DNA of 64,000 bases from Deroplatys truncata (GCA_030765065.1 CM060989.1:40787501-40851500), one strand, 5' to 3'. Counted from the stretch's first letter, positions 10,498 through 21,427 are shown. The notes: generated by a model not told the origin, from the letters alone. Made by a program: numbers and translations.

Positions 10498-11322
10498 TTT
10501 TTACTTTCTCTACTACGTACAGTAAGTAGGGGAAGTATTGTATTCCACCCAAAAATTAGATACCGAGATTTCACTGGAAATACATGTTTTGGGGCCCCCT
10601 GAATCCAAAAAAAGCATTTTTAGAAACATGTCCTGTGTGTGTGTCATATATCTGAACAGCATAACTCAGAAACGAACAGTCGGATAAACACCAAACTTGG
10701 TATTTAGGTCCAGTAACAGGTTTTCAAGAATAACACCCCACCCCAGATTACCCTTTACATGGAAAATTTTTCGAAAATTTTAATTTTCTCAAAAATGGCT
10801 CTAACGATTTTGATTAAAATATCATTGTTTAAGATATTTTCATGACAAATAAAATGTATATCTTGAATTTTCTGGGAATGTCTCCAAAAGTATTCTTCAT
10901 TGTGAACGACTTTTGCATAACTGGTAAACCATAAGAGATAGACAAAATTTTACTACACACAAAATGTAGATCGCATTAAAATACAGTTTATGTCATATAC
11001 ATTTTTGTTGTTGAGTGAACTATTTTCGAGATATTGCTCGTTATTCCCTTAAATTTTCCAATATTTTTTCTCAAAAGGGAATTCGGTATTCATATTTTTA
11101 AGGAATGGACATGCAAAGAGAATGGAATGCTCCACATAGCAAACAGCTCTTAACAGATTTGACTATCGCTTAAAGTCTACCAATTCCCCTTGCACCTACA
11201 AGAAAATTAGCAATAAGATTAACTTCTCGATTAACATGAAGCATATGGAGAATAAGAGTTTGTAAAAATAGTTTGTATAAGAGTAGAGAAAGTCATGTGA
11301 GTGTAACACATCAGATTTTTTT
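10498..11322 (-). mobile_element. fam-H repeat, full length
   Basis: Reverse orientation: TTTTACTTTCTCTACTACG at the left, GAGAAAGTCATGTGAGTGTA then ACACATCAGATTTTTTT at the right. All fam-H landmarks are present, including the GTGTGTGTG tract near 10636. Confidence 0.92.
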
Positions 11323-11461
11323 GTTTAGGCTCTTGTGAAAAGCTACCAGCAATGTCGCGTTCACAACTAACTACTTGTGTTCAGTGCCACTATTAATTTT
11401 TCGTAACAGGGATGCCACACCACTTTGCATTTCACTATTCTCAGAGTATTATTACGGTTTC

Positions 11462-12480
11462 GTACTATGTGCTATGGGATCGATTTGGCTTGCTGACAAT
11501 ATATGCTAAGGGACTGAGTTAAATTTTTAACAATGTTTGCTACGGGACTGAATTAGATTTTTAACAATGTTTGCTACGGGACTGAGTTAAATTTTTAACA
11601 ATGTTTGCTAAGGGACTGAGTTAAATTTTTAACAATGTTTGCTACGGGACTAAGTTAAATTTTTAACAATGTTTGCTAAGGGACTGAGTTAGATTTTTAA
11701 CAATGTTTGCTACGGGACTGAGTTAAATTTTTAACAATGTTTGCTACGGGACTGAATTAGATTTTTAACAATGTTTGCTACGGGACTGAATTAGATTTTT
11801 AACAATGTTTGCTAAGGGACTGAGTTAAATTTTTAACAATGTTTGCTACGGGACTATGTTAGGTTTTTAACAATGTTTGCTATGGGACCGAGTTAGGTTG
11901 TTGACAATAAATGCTATGGGACGAAGTTGACTTTCTGATAATGTATGCTGCAGGACTGAGTTAAATTTTTAACAATGTTTGCTACGTGACTGAGTTAGAT
12001 TTTTAACAATGTTTACTACGGGACTGAGTTAGATTTTTAACAATGTTTACTACGGGACTGAGTTAGATTTTTAACAATGTTTACTACGGGACTGAGTTAG
12101 ATTTTTAACAATGTTTACTACGGGACTGAGTTAGATTTTTAACAATGTTTACTACGGGACTGAGTTAGATTTTTAACAATGTTTACTACGGGACTGAGTT
12201 AGATTTTTAACAATGTTTACTACAGGACTGAGTTAGATTTTTAACAATGTTTACTACGGGACTGAGTTAGATTTTTAACAATGTTTACTACGGGACTGAG
12301 TTAGATTTTTAACAATGTTTGCTACGGGACTGAGTTAAATTTTTAAGAATGTTTGCTACGGGACTGAGTTAGGTTGTTGACAATGTATGCTGCGGGACTG
12401 AGTTAGCTTGTTGACAATGTATGCTGCGGGACTGAGTCGATTTGCTGACAGTATATGCTAGGGGGCTGAGTTGGGTTGTG
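11462..12480. repeat. 34-bp minisatellite, about 30 units
   Basis: The unit is GGGACTGAGTTA, ATTTTTAACAATG, TTTGCTAC in order, about 34 bases. Central copies are nearly identical. A run at about 12000-12300 uses the variant TTTACTACGGGACTGAGTTA in about nine consecutive units, indicating recent local homogenisation. The flanks (11462-11530 and 12360-12480) hold more diverged units with TTGTTGACAATGTATGCTGC. No coding frame is maintained. Confidence 0.95.
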
Positions 12481-12884
12481 GACATCCTACTTTCGAAGAT
12501 AATGGAACGGAGTTAGGGGTTGAAGAAACTCGAAGCGTCCCTGTCTTGTTATAAATGTTTCCTGCACATCCTGTCTCGAGTACTTCTTCATACTTAAAAG
12601 TTTAAATATTACTTCACTCTTAAACACATATTATCCTTCTTTTAAATAAGAATACCCATTTGTGAAATTTCTAATATCTACAATTTCACTTGGATTCATT
12701 TGAAATTTTAATAAGCAAACATGGTTAATACATGGTGCTTACTCCAAATTTCATGCATAGATTTAAATTAGTTGGCGAGATATTATTTTTGTTATCGTTT
12801 TTTTTTTTACTGTTTTACAAAATTGCTCCATACAATGCAATTATTGTTTTAAAAAATTAAGATTTTATAATTAGATAATTGAAG
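12481..12884. other. AT-rich non-genic DNA
   Basis: Includes a poly-T run at about 12800. No element recognised. Confidence 0.5.
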
Positions 12885-13369
12885 TTATTTGAAATAAATT
12901 GCGTGTTTTAAACAGATCTACTTTTTTGTGTAGTATGTTTTCATCTATCATTTAACGTTTACCAGTTATACGAGATTACAAAATTTCTTCCGAATGAAGT
13001 GGCAAGATATGTATTTTATTTTTCATTTAAATATCTTTCATATAAGGTATTTTAATCAAAATCGTTACGAGGTAATTTCTAGAAATTCGAACATTTCGAA
13101 AAGTTCTCCATGTAAAGAGTAGTTGGGGTGGGGGGTTTTCTTGAATATCTTTGAGTAGCATATTTTGAAGATACTGAACTTGAATGTAAAGTTTGGTATT
13201 TGGCTGCTGCTGTTCACATATAGAAAGACCTTTTTTCTAAAAATGCTTTTTATTTATTTATTTATTCTGGGGTCTCAAAACATGTATTTCCTGTGTAATC
13301 TGGGTATAGAATTTTTGGGTGGGATGGAATACCTTCTCTCCCCACTATGTACGTGGTAGAAAGTAAAAA
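12885..13369 (+). mobile_element. fam-H repeat, 5'-truncated
   Basis: Starts within the repeat (TTGAAATAAATTGCGTGTTT) and runs to ACGTGGTAGAAAGTAAAAA. The CA tract is reduced to CACATATAG and a TTTATTTA expansion stands at 13249-13265. Confidence 0.8.
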
Positions 13370-14246
13370 TTCAGAGGTCAACACAATATATAACGGTTGA
13401 ACATCATTGCCAATATGCAACGACCTTATGTGTTACAGGCGCCATATAAATGAAACAAAAAAAAACAAGCTCATTAAGAGCATAAACACACAAGAAGGGA
13501 GATGAACAAAGATGCTTACAGTTGGATGTAAGCTCGAATGTGGAAACAGCAAATGCCTGAGCTGCTGTCAGTCTTGGCCTCTGTTTTTATTATCATTTCT
13601 TTTCCTATTATAAATCTCTCTAGATCCATTTTTCATCGCGTTGCTCCCCTCCTAGTCCTGACACTTTCCCCTTCCTTCACCCCTTTCCTTGCGCATATTC
13701 CTCCGCGATGCAAAAACATGGAAAGAGAGAAAGGTGCGCGCAGCTTCAGCCGCCAATACCATTCGTAATCCGTTATAAAACGCCCTGCGCAAATCTCGCC
13801 GTCTCCTTCCCTCTCGCGAGAGGGGTGAGCAGAGAAAAAAAGAGTTTTAAAATGATCTTATTGGTTGGGAGGTCTCGCTCTCCCCAATAAAAAATAGAGG
13901 AGAGGGGAGCATGCTCATGGAAGCATGGGATATGACGGCGAGGACGTCTCCGCTCCTACTGTATTGATTTTAATGACAGCGTCTCCTGCCGGAGAACTGC
14001 CCGCCATATATTACATAGCCGTCCACGATGGGGAAATGAACGGAAACTGATAGCTGGCTTCCGGCGAAAGGGACTTCGCTGCGGCCAATGATACAGCCCC
14101 TAGGGCCTTCAACGTCTTCTCCTTACTGCAGCATTTGGCTTAACAGCATTTAACATGGACATATCCTTTTTCTTTCTTTTTAACAGTCTTTACCATTTAC
14201 CTGAGTAGGCATTCCTCACAAAAATTCGATACATTCTTTTTTTTTT
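13370..14246. other. GC-richer, apparently single-copy stretch
   Basis: From about 13540 to 14150 the sequence is less AT-rich than its surroundings and matches none of the repeat families in the window. Two short frames (13538-13768 and 13708-13890) overlap in different frames and show no domain. It could be an unrecognised exon, a regulatory region or an old element; nothing decides between these. Confidence 0.4.
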
Positions 14247-14260
14247 ACTTTCCTTCTTTT

Positions 14261-14420
14261 CACTTTCTTTACCACCTACCCGAGTACGTAGAAGAAATAT
14301 TGCATTCCAGCCTAAACTTTTGATGTCGAGATTTCAGCGAAATAGTGCTTTGAGCGCCCTTAACCTCCCCCAAAAGCATGTTTACTTTCTCTACCACGTA
14401 TACTGGTGAGCATAAAATGT
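14261..14420 (-). mobile_element. fam-H terminal boxes, two in tandem
   Basis: Reverse-oriented fam-H ends: CACTTTCTTTACCACCTACC with ATTGCATTCCAGCC and GAGATTTCAGCG to about 14380, then a second start TTTACTTTCTCTACCACGTA at about 14380. Only the outer ~100-base box is present in each. Confidence 0.7.
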
Positions 14421-15004
14421 GGCCCTTAATGGAACGGAGCTGTTTATGTTGATAATGACAAAATCTAGCTACACCCCCTACCAGCGTGACTAGGTACCTC
14501 TATTTTTCGAGGATAATTCTATCCAATGGTTTGGCAGGGTACTCTCTCTCCCCCAAAATAGGTATGATTGAACTGCCGAAGTGTAAAATTACACCGTACA
14601 CCTTATATTTTCATGCTACACTACGTTTTCTGATTGCCGTTTAGTAGCAGCAAAAACTTAACCTTCGTCTCCATGTGGCTGATGAAGGCTCTGATATAAA
14701 TGTCGTAGTTGTCGTTCAGTTTAACCATATTTGTAAATGCTTAGCCTTTCCTTGGGAACCAATTGTAGCGAAACTTCCATAGAGGTGGTATTCGAACCAC
14801 CCCTTCATTCCATATAGATTATAAACTTCCTTCATTGGTTAGTTTTTATTCCCCTTAATTGTTTTACAAGCCAGTCACATAGAGAACCGATACCAGCTGG
14901 GTGGAGTCAAAAGTTGGTTACCTACAGGTGGAAACCTTACGGAGAGAAAAACACTATGGCGATCTAGGGAAATGGGCCACTTTTTATGCACGACAGTGTA
15001 GCTA
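14421..15004. other. Non-genic DNA, nothing recognised
   Basis: No open frame of note and no match to the repeat families here. Confidence 0.5.
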
Positions 15005-15164
15005 GCTAGAGACAATATTGCATTCCACCCAAAGAGTTCCATACCAAGATTTCATAAGAAATTAATGTTTTGAGGTCCCTTGAATCTAAAAAGTATGCTT
15101 ATTTTCTCTACGTACCTAGAAACAGAGGAAATATTGCTTTCCAATCCTAAACAATTCCATTAGA
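15005..15164 (-). mobile_element. fam-H terminal boxes, degenerate
   Basis: Two degraded outer boxes: CAATATTGCATTCCACCCAA with CCAAGATTTCATAAGAAAT and TTTTGAGGTCCC, then TATTTTCTCTACGTACCTAG with GGAAATATTGCTTTCCAA. Confidence 0.65.
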
Positions 15165-15640
15165 TTAGATAACGGGGATGTTTGTTGAAGTTTCTGGACC
15201 TTCCGCACGTCACCTAAAGGACTTATTGTGCAGTCCCATTGGAAAAGATACCTTCATTGTTTTCCAAAATCTGTTCCCTGAACAAGTGGCAGTATTTTGG
15301 TTCCAATGTCAGCATCCTTTCCTAGATCTTCCATGGTTATAAAAAGAGTAAGTCTCCTTCTTGCCAGGAATTGACAATCAAAGAGGATATGTGAGGCAGT
15401 TCCTCATACTCTTTGCACAATCTACAAATGGGCCTACTTTACGTAGATGTTTCCTGAAGTGACCATGTTTAGAAATTAATGCAGTTGCTTTCCTTATGCC
15501 TGTTGTGTCTAACCTTAGGAGAGAGAGGTAAGAGTGTTGCATGGCCCTAAGACCAGTTTCCTGACTTGCCTTTGTCCAGGATAAGTCTGCCACTTGAGTG
15601 GCAAATGTGAAATAGGATCTGCTACGTAATAGTTATGATT
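15165..15640 (-). pseudogene. LINE ORF2 C-terminal tail
   Basis: Translation on the minus strand gives, in shifting frames, PGQRQ, then LSLLRLDTTGIRKATALIS, KHGHFRKHLRKVGPFVDC, and ELPHILFDCQFLARRR. This is the Cys/His-containing tail that follows RNase H in jockey-like ORF2 proteins. At least two frameshifts are needed to read it through. It belongs with the RNase H piece at 16205-16445 on the same strand; the 560 bases between them hold the microsatellite and unrelated DNA. Confidence 0.8.
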
Positions 15641-15669
15641 ATGAACAAATTGATACAATTGCAGCCGCT

Positions 15670-15748
<79 letters not shown>
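15670..15748. repeat. (ATA)n microsatellite
   Basis: About 26 uninterrupted trinucleotide units. It makes the poly-Tyr and poly-Ile open frames seen on the minus strand, which are not genes. Confidence 0.97.
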
Positions 15749-15749
<1 letters not shown>

Positions 15750-16204
15750 ATAATACATAACTTGTTTGACGAAAGAAAGTGTAGTTTAGTAAATGTTTGT
15801 TATTGTATGCATACATAAGTACACCATTTAGAGTAAGAGCGAAGTAATATCTAAATTAAATTTTAGTTGAGATTATGGATATCTTGGAGAAACCGGGAGA
15901 AGTTTCTGCAGTTGTGCACGTTATCTACTTCCGCTGCAGTGACTAACTTCTGCCGTCGTGGCATTGGCGTAAAATTGTAGTGTTAATGGAAACATAGTGC
16001 GGAAAAAACTTCGCGCGCTGGTGAACTTTTTCAAGTGTGCACGATCCATACTTATTTTGCCCCATAAGGTAATTGTTTCATACCTGTTGGGCATGCACAG
16101 AGCCTTGAAACGTTTACAAGACAAGATATGCTAGCGACCATGTTGCCATGTTTCATAGAGTTTAGAGGAGTAACGTGGTAGGTTTAAACGCCGTAGATGT
16201 TAAA
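15749..16204. other. DNA interrupting the LINE fragments
   Basis: Separates two parts of what appears to have been one LINE 3' end. The 67-codon minus-strand frame at 15921-16124 has no LINE similarity that I can see. It may be a later insertion; no ends are recognised. Confidence 0.4.
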
Positions 16205-16445
16205 TTACCGCATATACGTTATGTTTAATGGCATTAAAAGAAAAAATAACCAGCTGTCTTGTGCTCTTATACTACAGCCATCACTGCATGATTTTACCGA
16301 GGTTTTTGCATTACGTATACCGACTCTAGCCCCGGGTTCAGAGTCAACATAGAGCGTCTCAGTACTCCTTTTAGCCAGCTGATCACCTTTTTTATTTTCA
16401 TAGATGCTCTGATGACCGTGCACCCAAGGTATTTCGAGCCTGTTG
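16205..16445 (-). pseudogene. LINE RNase H last motif
   Basis: The minus-strand frame gives HGHQSIYENKKGDQLAKRST, a degraded form of the RNase H motif usually written VPGHSGI-GNE-AD-LAK. It is followed by GARVGIRNAKTSVKS, as in jockey-like ORF2 proteins. Several key residues (PGHSG) are altered. Confidence 0.75.
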
Positions 16446-16470
16446 CGAGATTATAAGGCAATCAAGACAT

Positions 16471-17445
16471 TTAGAAACAATTCCATACCAAGATTTCACA
16501 GGAAAAAGTTTTGAGGTCTCCTTATTTTACCAAAAAGCATTTTACATCCACCACGTATCTAGTATGCTGAAGAAATACTACAAAAATTCCATACCGAGAT
16601 TTCCCAAGAAACGTTTTGAGGTCCTTGAAAAAAAACATTTTTAATTTATATATCCCATACCTAGTAGGCATGGATAATATCGCACTGCAACCAAAAATTC
16701 GATAGAAAGACTTTACCTAAAATAAACGTTTAAGGCTCTGTGCATCCTAAAAGGGCATAACTCTCTCTATCATGTACTTTTTAGGCAGAGAAACAGCCCA
16801 TTCCAAGCAATTTTACTGGAAATACACGTTTTGAGATCCTGAATAGTTAAAATGTTCTCGAATAAAGATCTGCGTGTGTGTTTGTGTGTCTGTGCGAAAC
16901 AGCAAACCTAGTATTTAAGTTCACCCAAACTACCCTTAAATAGAAAAATGTTTGATAATTTTTATTTTCTCAAAAATGGCTCTAACGATTTTGATCAAAA
17001 TGCAATGTTTAAGATATTTGCATAACAAAATGCATATCTTCAATTCTCTGGGAATAGCCTGTGAAGTCCTCTTCATTCTAAAACACTTTTGAATAATTGG
17101 TAAACAGTTATATATGGACGAAATGTCACTAAACAAAAAATATAGATCTCGCTAAAGCATACAATTTATGTCAAACTTTTTTTGTGGAGCTAACCATTTC
17201 GGAGATATTCTTTCTTACTGTTTTGTATATTTTGATACTTCAATTTCTTTTCATAATGGCTATTCGTTTCTCTCTCTCTTTCTTTTATCGTGGTCATGCA
17301 AGGAGGGTGAAATTTCAAATTACTGTACCCTACAACGAAGTTTGTAATTGTGTAATAAAGTTTATCTATAATAATCTTTTGTAAGAATAGTTTGTAGAAG
17401 AATAAATAGAGTAGGTTGTAACGTGAATGCAACACATCAGATTTT
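16471..17445 (-). mobile_element. fam-H repeat with multiplied terminal box
   Basis: Reverse orientation. The outer ~95-base box occurs about four times in a row (about 16475-16550, 16551-16640, 16650-16770 and 16771-16850), each with a CCATACCGAGATTTC-like or GATAGAAAGACTTT-like block and TTTTGAGGTCC. The usual interior follows: a GTGTGTGTTTGTGTGTCTGT tract, GGCTCTAACGATTTTGATC, and the end GAATGCAACACATCAGATTT. Confidence 0.75.
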
Positions 17446-18734
17446 TAAGCTGTTTAGCTTGTATATATTTTTCAATTAATTATTACTCTTCTAATATTTG
17501 TGTTATTTCTATCTCGTGGTTCATCTGAATGTGACTTGCATGTATTATCATTGTAATCAGGATTTTTCTATGTAGTTGAGCGGAAGAGAGAGCCAAACGA
17601 CCTTAGCTCTGCCAAATGAATAAATTATTATATAACAATAATAATTTACATTTATAGACATTTAGGTTTGGATATAATGACTGCCGTTCAATCAGAGCTT
17701 TGCATTAATAAATTCATGTCCCTAGCAACAGTTATCCTTCACACGTTTTCACGTATATAGGAATTAAGCAGGGAGTTTTAACCATGTTTTCCGAACAACT
17801 GAATTCTCTGGGAAAATGGAATTGACCTAAAAGACGTAAGGTACATAACTAAGTACTTATAAGGGATTGCAAGGTTTTCAGGTATGCATGTCTTTTTTTC
17901 AGAGAAATACGACCTTTTTATTGTTTAGTTTGGAAGGTTTTTACAAAATAAAGAGAGCTGGCTTTCTAACACAGCTCAACCTTCAAGATTTATTCTAACC
18001 TACATAAAACGGTTCCGCACCCCATTCATCCCTTCCATAAAAAAGGAGACCTTGAAACCCTTAAAATACATAAAAAGGTAGGGAAAAAGAACGGCTTTAT
18101 AAAAGCCTCCCCCCTCCTAACTTACAACCACTTTTCAGGAAAGCATAAAAAAGAGGTTTCTACCCTAAAACCTGCATAAAAATGAGTGTGGGATGCAAAA
18201 TTATTTACCCTCTCAGCTTCCCCTTCACGTGCAAAATTTTCCCATGAATCTGGAATCTAGTTTTTTTGTTCATTAATCCCATATGTTCTACCCTCCGGCT
18301 TTTTTCCTTAGAATGGTGAATGACGTCACTGCTTGCTACCAGAGGGGAGTATAAGGCAGTAAAATGTAGGTCAACTTTGCATCTATTGTCGCTTTTTTTT
18401 CTTTTCTCTTCTTTTCTCGTCTCCACCTGAATTAGTCATCCTAGAGTAGGTCAGGATTTGTACAATATTCAGAAGCTACATCCTTCCCTTTATTTGTTTC
18501 TCTTTCTTAGTGTGGATGATATGCAATTCAATACAGATTTTTAGATTTAGAGCAAATGGATATGGGAGTAGACTGTTGAAAAGTGTCATTGCATCCTTTT
18601 ACCTTCTAGCGATCCTCTTGTTAACAAAGAATGATTAATGAAATAGTATATTCCGATGCTAGTGTGGAAAGTACACTATTACAGAATCAAGAAATAGTTT
18701 GAAAAGTCGAGACGAAGTGGAATCGTTTCTATTT
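17446..18734. other. AT-rich non-genic DNA
   Basis: No recognisable coding region. Short CATAAAA-rich stretches occur at 18000-18190. A scrap at about 18637-18680 (AATAGTATATTCCGATG, AGTGTGG) resembles 60066-60100 and 60543-60580. Confidence 0.5.
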
Positions 18735-18873
18735 CCTAGAGTACGTTATGCATTTCGCACACATGTATTGCACATTAGTCTTTTTTAAAAATGTTTTTTT
18801 TATTCAGCGAGTTTCAAATCATGTATTTCTGTTGAAATCTTCTCCACCTACTATATACGTGGAGGAAAGTAAA
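18735..18873 (+). mobile_element. fam-H tail fragment
   Basis: Ends with CTACTATATACGTGGAGGAAAGTAAAAA and retains the ATGTATTTCTGTTGAAATC block. It is the first unit of a head-to-tail run. Confidence 0.75.
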
Positions 18874-19080
18874 AATATGTGTTGCACTCACATGAGTTTC
18901 TCTACTCTTGCACAAACTATTTTTACAAATGCTTATTCTCCATACGCTTCATGTTAATCTTATTGCTAATTTTCTTGTAGGTGCAAGGGGAATGTGGTAG
19001 ACTTCAAGTGATAGGCAAATGTTTTAAGAGCTGGTTTATATGTGGAGCATTCCATTTTCTTTGCATGCCCAGGACATTAA
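18874..19080 (+). mobile_element. fam-H head fragment
   Basis: Begins ATGTGTTGCACTCACATGAG and stops at the CATGCCCAGGACATTAAAA block. It lies between a tail fragment and a complete copy. Confidence 0.85.
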
Positions 19081-19086
19081 AAAAAA

Positions 19087-19805
19087 TCTGATGTGTTACA
19101 CTCACATGACTTTCTCTACTCTTGTACAATCTATTTTTACAAACGCCTATTCTCCATATGCTTCATGTTAATCAAGATATCGAGATGTCAATCTTATTGG
19201 TAATTTTCTTGTAGATGCAAGGGGAATACGGTAGGTTATAAGCGATAGTCAAATATTTTAACGCTGGTTGCTATGTGGCGCATTTCATTCTCTTTGCATG
19301 TCCAGGACATAAAAAAAATGAATAACGAATTTGAGAAAAAGTATAAGTATTGAAATATTTAAGGAAATAACAAGCAATATCTCGAAAACGGTTCACTCAA
19401 CAAAAGAAATGCATATGACATAAGTTGTGTATTTTAACGCGATCTACATTTTTTGTGTAGTAAAATTCTGTCTATCTCTTACGGTTTACCAGTTATGCAA
19501 AAGTCGTTCACAGTGAAGAATACTTTTGGAGACATTCCCAGAAAATTCGAGATATACATTTCATTTCTCATGACATTATCTTAAACATATGATATTTTCA
19601 TCAAAATCGTTAGAGCCATTTTTGAGAAAATTAAAATTTTCGAAAAATGTTCCATGTAAAGGGTAGTCTGGGGTAGGGGGATTTTCTTGAAAACCTTCGT
19701 GTCGCATCCCTGGAAGATACTGAACCTAAATACCAAGTTTGGTGTTTATCCGACTGTTCGTTTTTGAGTTATGCTGTTCACAGACACACACACACAGACA
19801 CACAG

Positions 19806-19845
<40 letters not shown>

Positions 19846-19982
19846 AGACATGTTTCCAAAAATGCTTTTTTTTGGATTCAGGAGGTCTCAAAAGATGTAT
19901 TTCCGCTGAAATCTCGGTATCGAATTTTTGGGTGGAATGCAATACTTCCCCTACTTACTATACGTAGTAGAGAAAGTAAAAA
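19087..19982 (+). mobile_element. fam-H repeat, complete reference-quality copy
   Basis: Starts TCTGATGTGTTACACTCACA. The 12-bp arms are ACTTTCTCTACT at 19109-19120 and AGTAGAGAAAGT at 19966-19977, perfectly inverted. A long CA tract lies at 19785-19849. This copy shows the family layout best: 22-base outer segment, internal arm, about 670 bases of noncoding body, microsatellite, about 120 bases, terminal arm, A-run. Confidence 0.95.
19785..19849. repeat. (CA)n microsatellite inside fam-H
   Basis: Interrupted CA/CAGA run at the fixed position in fam-H. Confidence 0.95.
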
Positions 19983-20590
19983 TAATAACGAATTCCCATT
20001 TGAGAAATAAGTAATAATTATTGGAAAATTCAAACAAATGACAAGCAATATCTCGGAAATGGTTCACTCGACCAAAAAAAAAAAAAGAAAAAAAAGTATG
20101 ACATAAATTGTGTGTTTTAACGAGATATACATTTTTTGTGTAGTAAAATTGTGTCCATCTCTTACGCAAAAGTCATTCAGAATGAAGAGGACTCTAGGAC
20201 ATTCTCAGAATATTCATGATACACATTCCATTTGCCATGAAAATATCTTAAATGTATGATATTTTAACCAAAATCATTAGCCATTTTTGAGAAAATTAAA
20301 ATTTTTGAAAAATGTTCCATGTAAAGGGTAGTCTGGGGTTGGGGAATTTTCTGAAAATCTTATTGTCGCATCCTTGGAAGACACTAAACTCAAATACAAA
20401 GTTTGGTATTAATCCCACTTTTCGTTTTTGAGTTAAGCTATTCACAGACACACACACGGACATGTTTCCAATAGTGCTTTATTTGGGATCAGGGCAGTCA
20501 GAACATGTAATTCCAGTGAAATCTTGGTATCGAATTTTTGGGTGGAATACAATACTTCCCCTACTTACTATACGTAGTAGAGAAAGTAAA
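19983..20590 (+). mobile_element. fam-H repeat lacking its head, in tandem
   Basis: Follows the complete copy directly and begins at the AATAACGAATTCCCATTTGA block. It runs to GTAGTAGAGAAAGTAAA, where SINE-2 is inserted. Confidence 0.9.
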
Positions 20591-20850
20591 TACGCTGGCG
20601 TCTAGTTCTCGAGGTCGCGGGTTCAAACCCGGCGGAGTGTGATGAATTTTTCGGGCGTAAAAACCTTAGCATGGCTTCCTTCGGAAGGGAATTAAAGCCG
20701 GTGGTCCCGTGTCGCAGATTTACGGCACGCAAAAGAATCTCAAGCCTGATAAAGAGGCCTGTGCAAAAGTTCCTGTCTTTTACGCTCAATATAGAATAGA
20801 CGCTTTGAATTGTAGGAGTTAAAGAACGTCCATAAATAAAACTCAATTTC
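20591..20850 (+). mobile_element. SINE-2, 5'-truncated, with 12-bp target duplication
   Basis: Contains a strong B box (GGTTCAAACCC within GTCGCGGGTTCAAACCCGGC), then the shared body GGGCGTAAAAACCTTAG, CTTCCTTCGGAAGGGAATTA, GCCGGTGGTCCCGTGTCGC, TTTACGGCACG, and the tail AATAAAACTCAATTT. The A-box side is lost. AGAGAAAGTAAA flanks it on both sides (20579-20590 and 20851-20862), a target duplication typical of LINE-mediated insertion. The target is the terminal arm of fam-H. A fuller copy lies at 51786-52079. Confidence 0.93.
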
Positions 20851-20862
20851 AGAGAAAGTAAA

Positions 20863-21427
20863 AATATTATCGGCAGATAATATCACACTAATATTAATGT
20901 CCTTTTAGTTATCTCCTTTGGAAGAGGTACGTACAAAGTGTTCACCAGTCTTCATCTGAAGCGAGACTGAAGAATTGATCGGAATAATGCTTCCGATATA
21001 GGGAATAAAGAAGCTCTTGCCTAGGTTTTATTTATTTCTTCAATTAAATTTGTACCAGAAGTTGGAACAATAATAACGAAAGCTGATTTACAACAAGGAA
21101 AGCTTCAGACAGCAGCCATAAATAACAAGATATATTTCAATCTTTACTGAAAGGCTGGTATACGTGCATAAATCAGCTCTCTCAGCTCCGAACTATAAAA
21201 ACAAGAGACTCTGTCGTGATTTCAGTTGCTCATAAAACATTATAGGCGAAATTTTACTGCCACGGAGGTCTCGTGGACTTTCCCTTCCACTAAACAAGTA
21301 TAACAGATAGTCAAATCCTGTCACTAACATTAAATAAGTTCACTTTATTATTGGATTCACTTCCTATAATCAGCGATCTTACGTAACCATCAACTTCTGC
21401 AATGTCCACGGTTAGATTTGAAACGTT
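20863..21427. other. Non-genic DNA
   Basis: No coding region or known family recognised. Confidence 0.5.

Noticed and set aside
11462-12480. Regular repeats that might suggest a CRISPR array
   Set aside because: Units are directly tandem with no unique spacers, no cas genes are present and the surroundings are eukaryotic.
15515-15816. Poly-Tyr and poly-Ile frames
   Set aside because: Translation of the ATA microsatellite.
19087-19982. fam-H as an ordinary TIR (cut-and-paste) MITE
   Set aside because: The inverted arms are not both terminal and no fixed target duplication is visible; the asymmetric layout fits a rolling-circle derivative better. Kept as an alternative until empty sites are examined.
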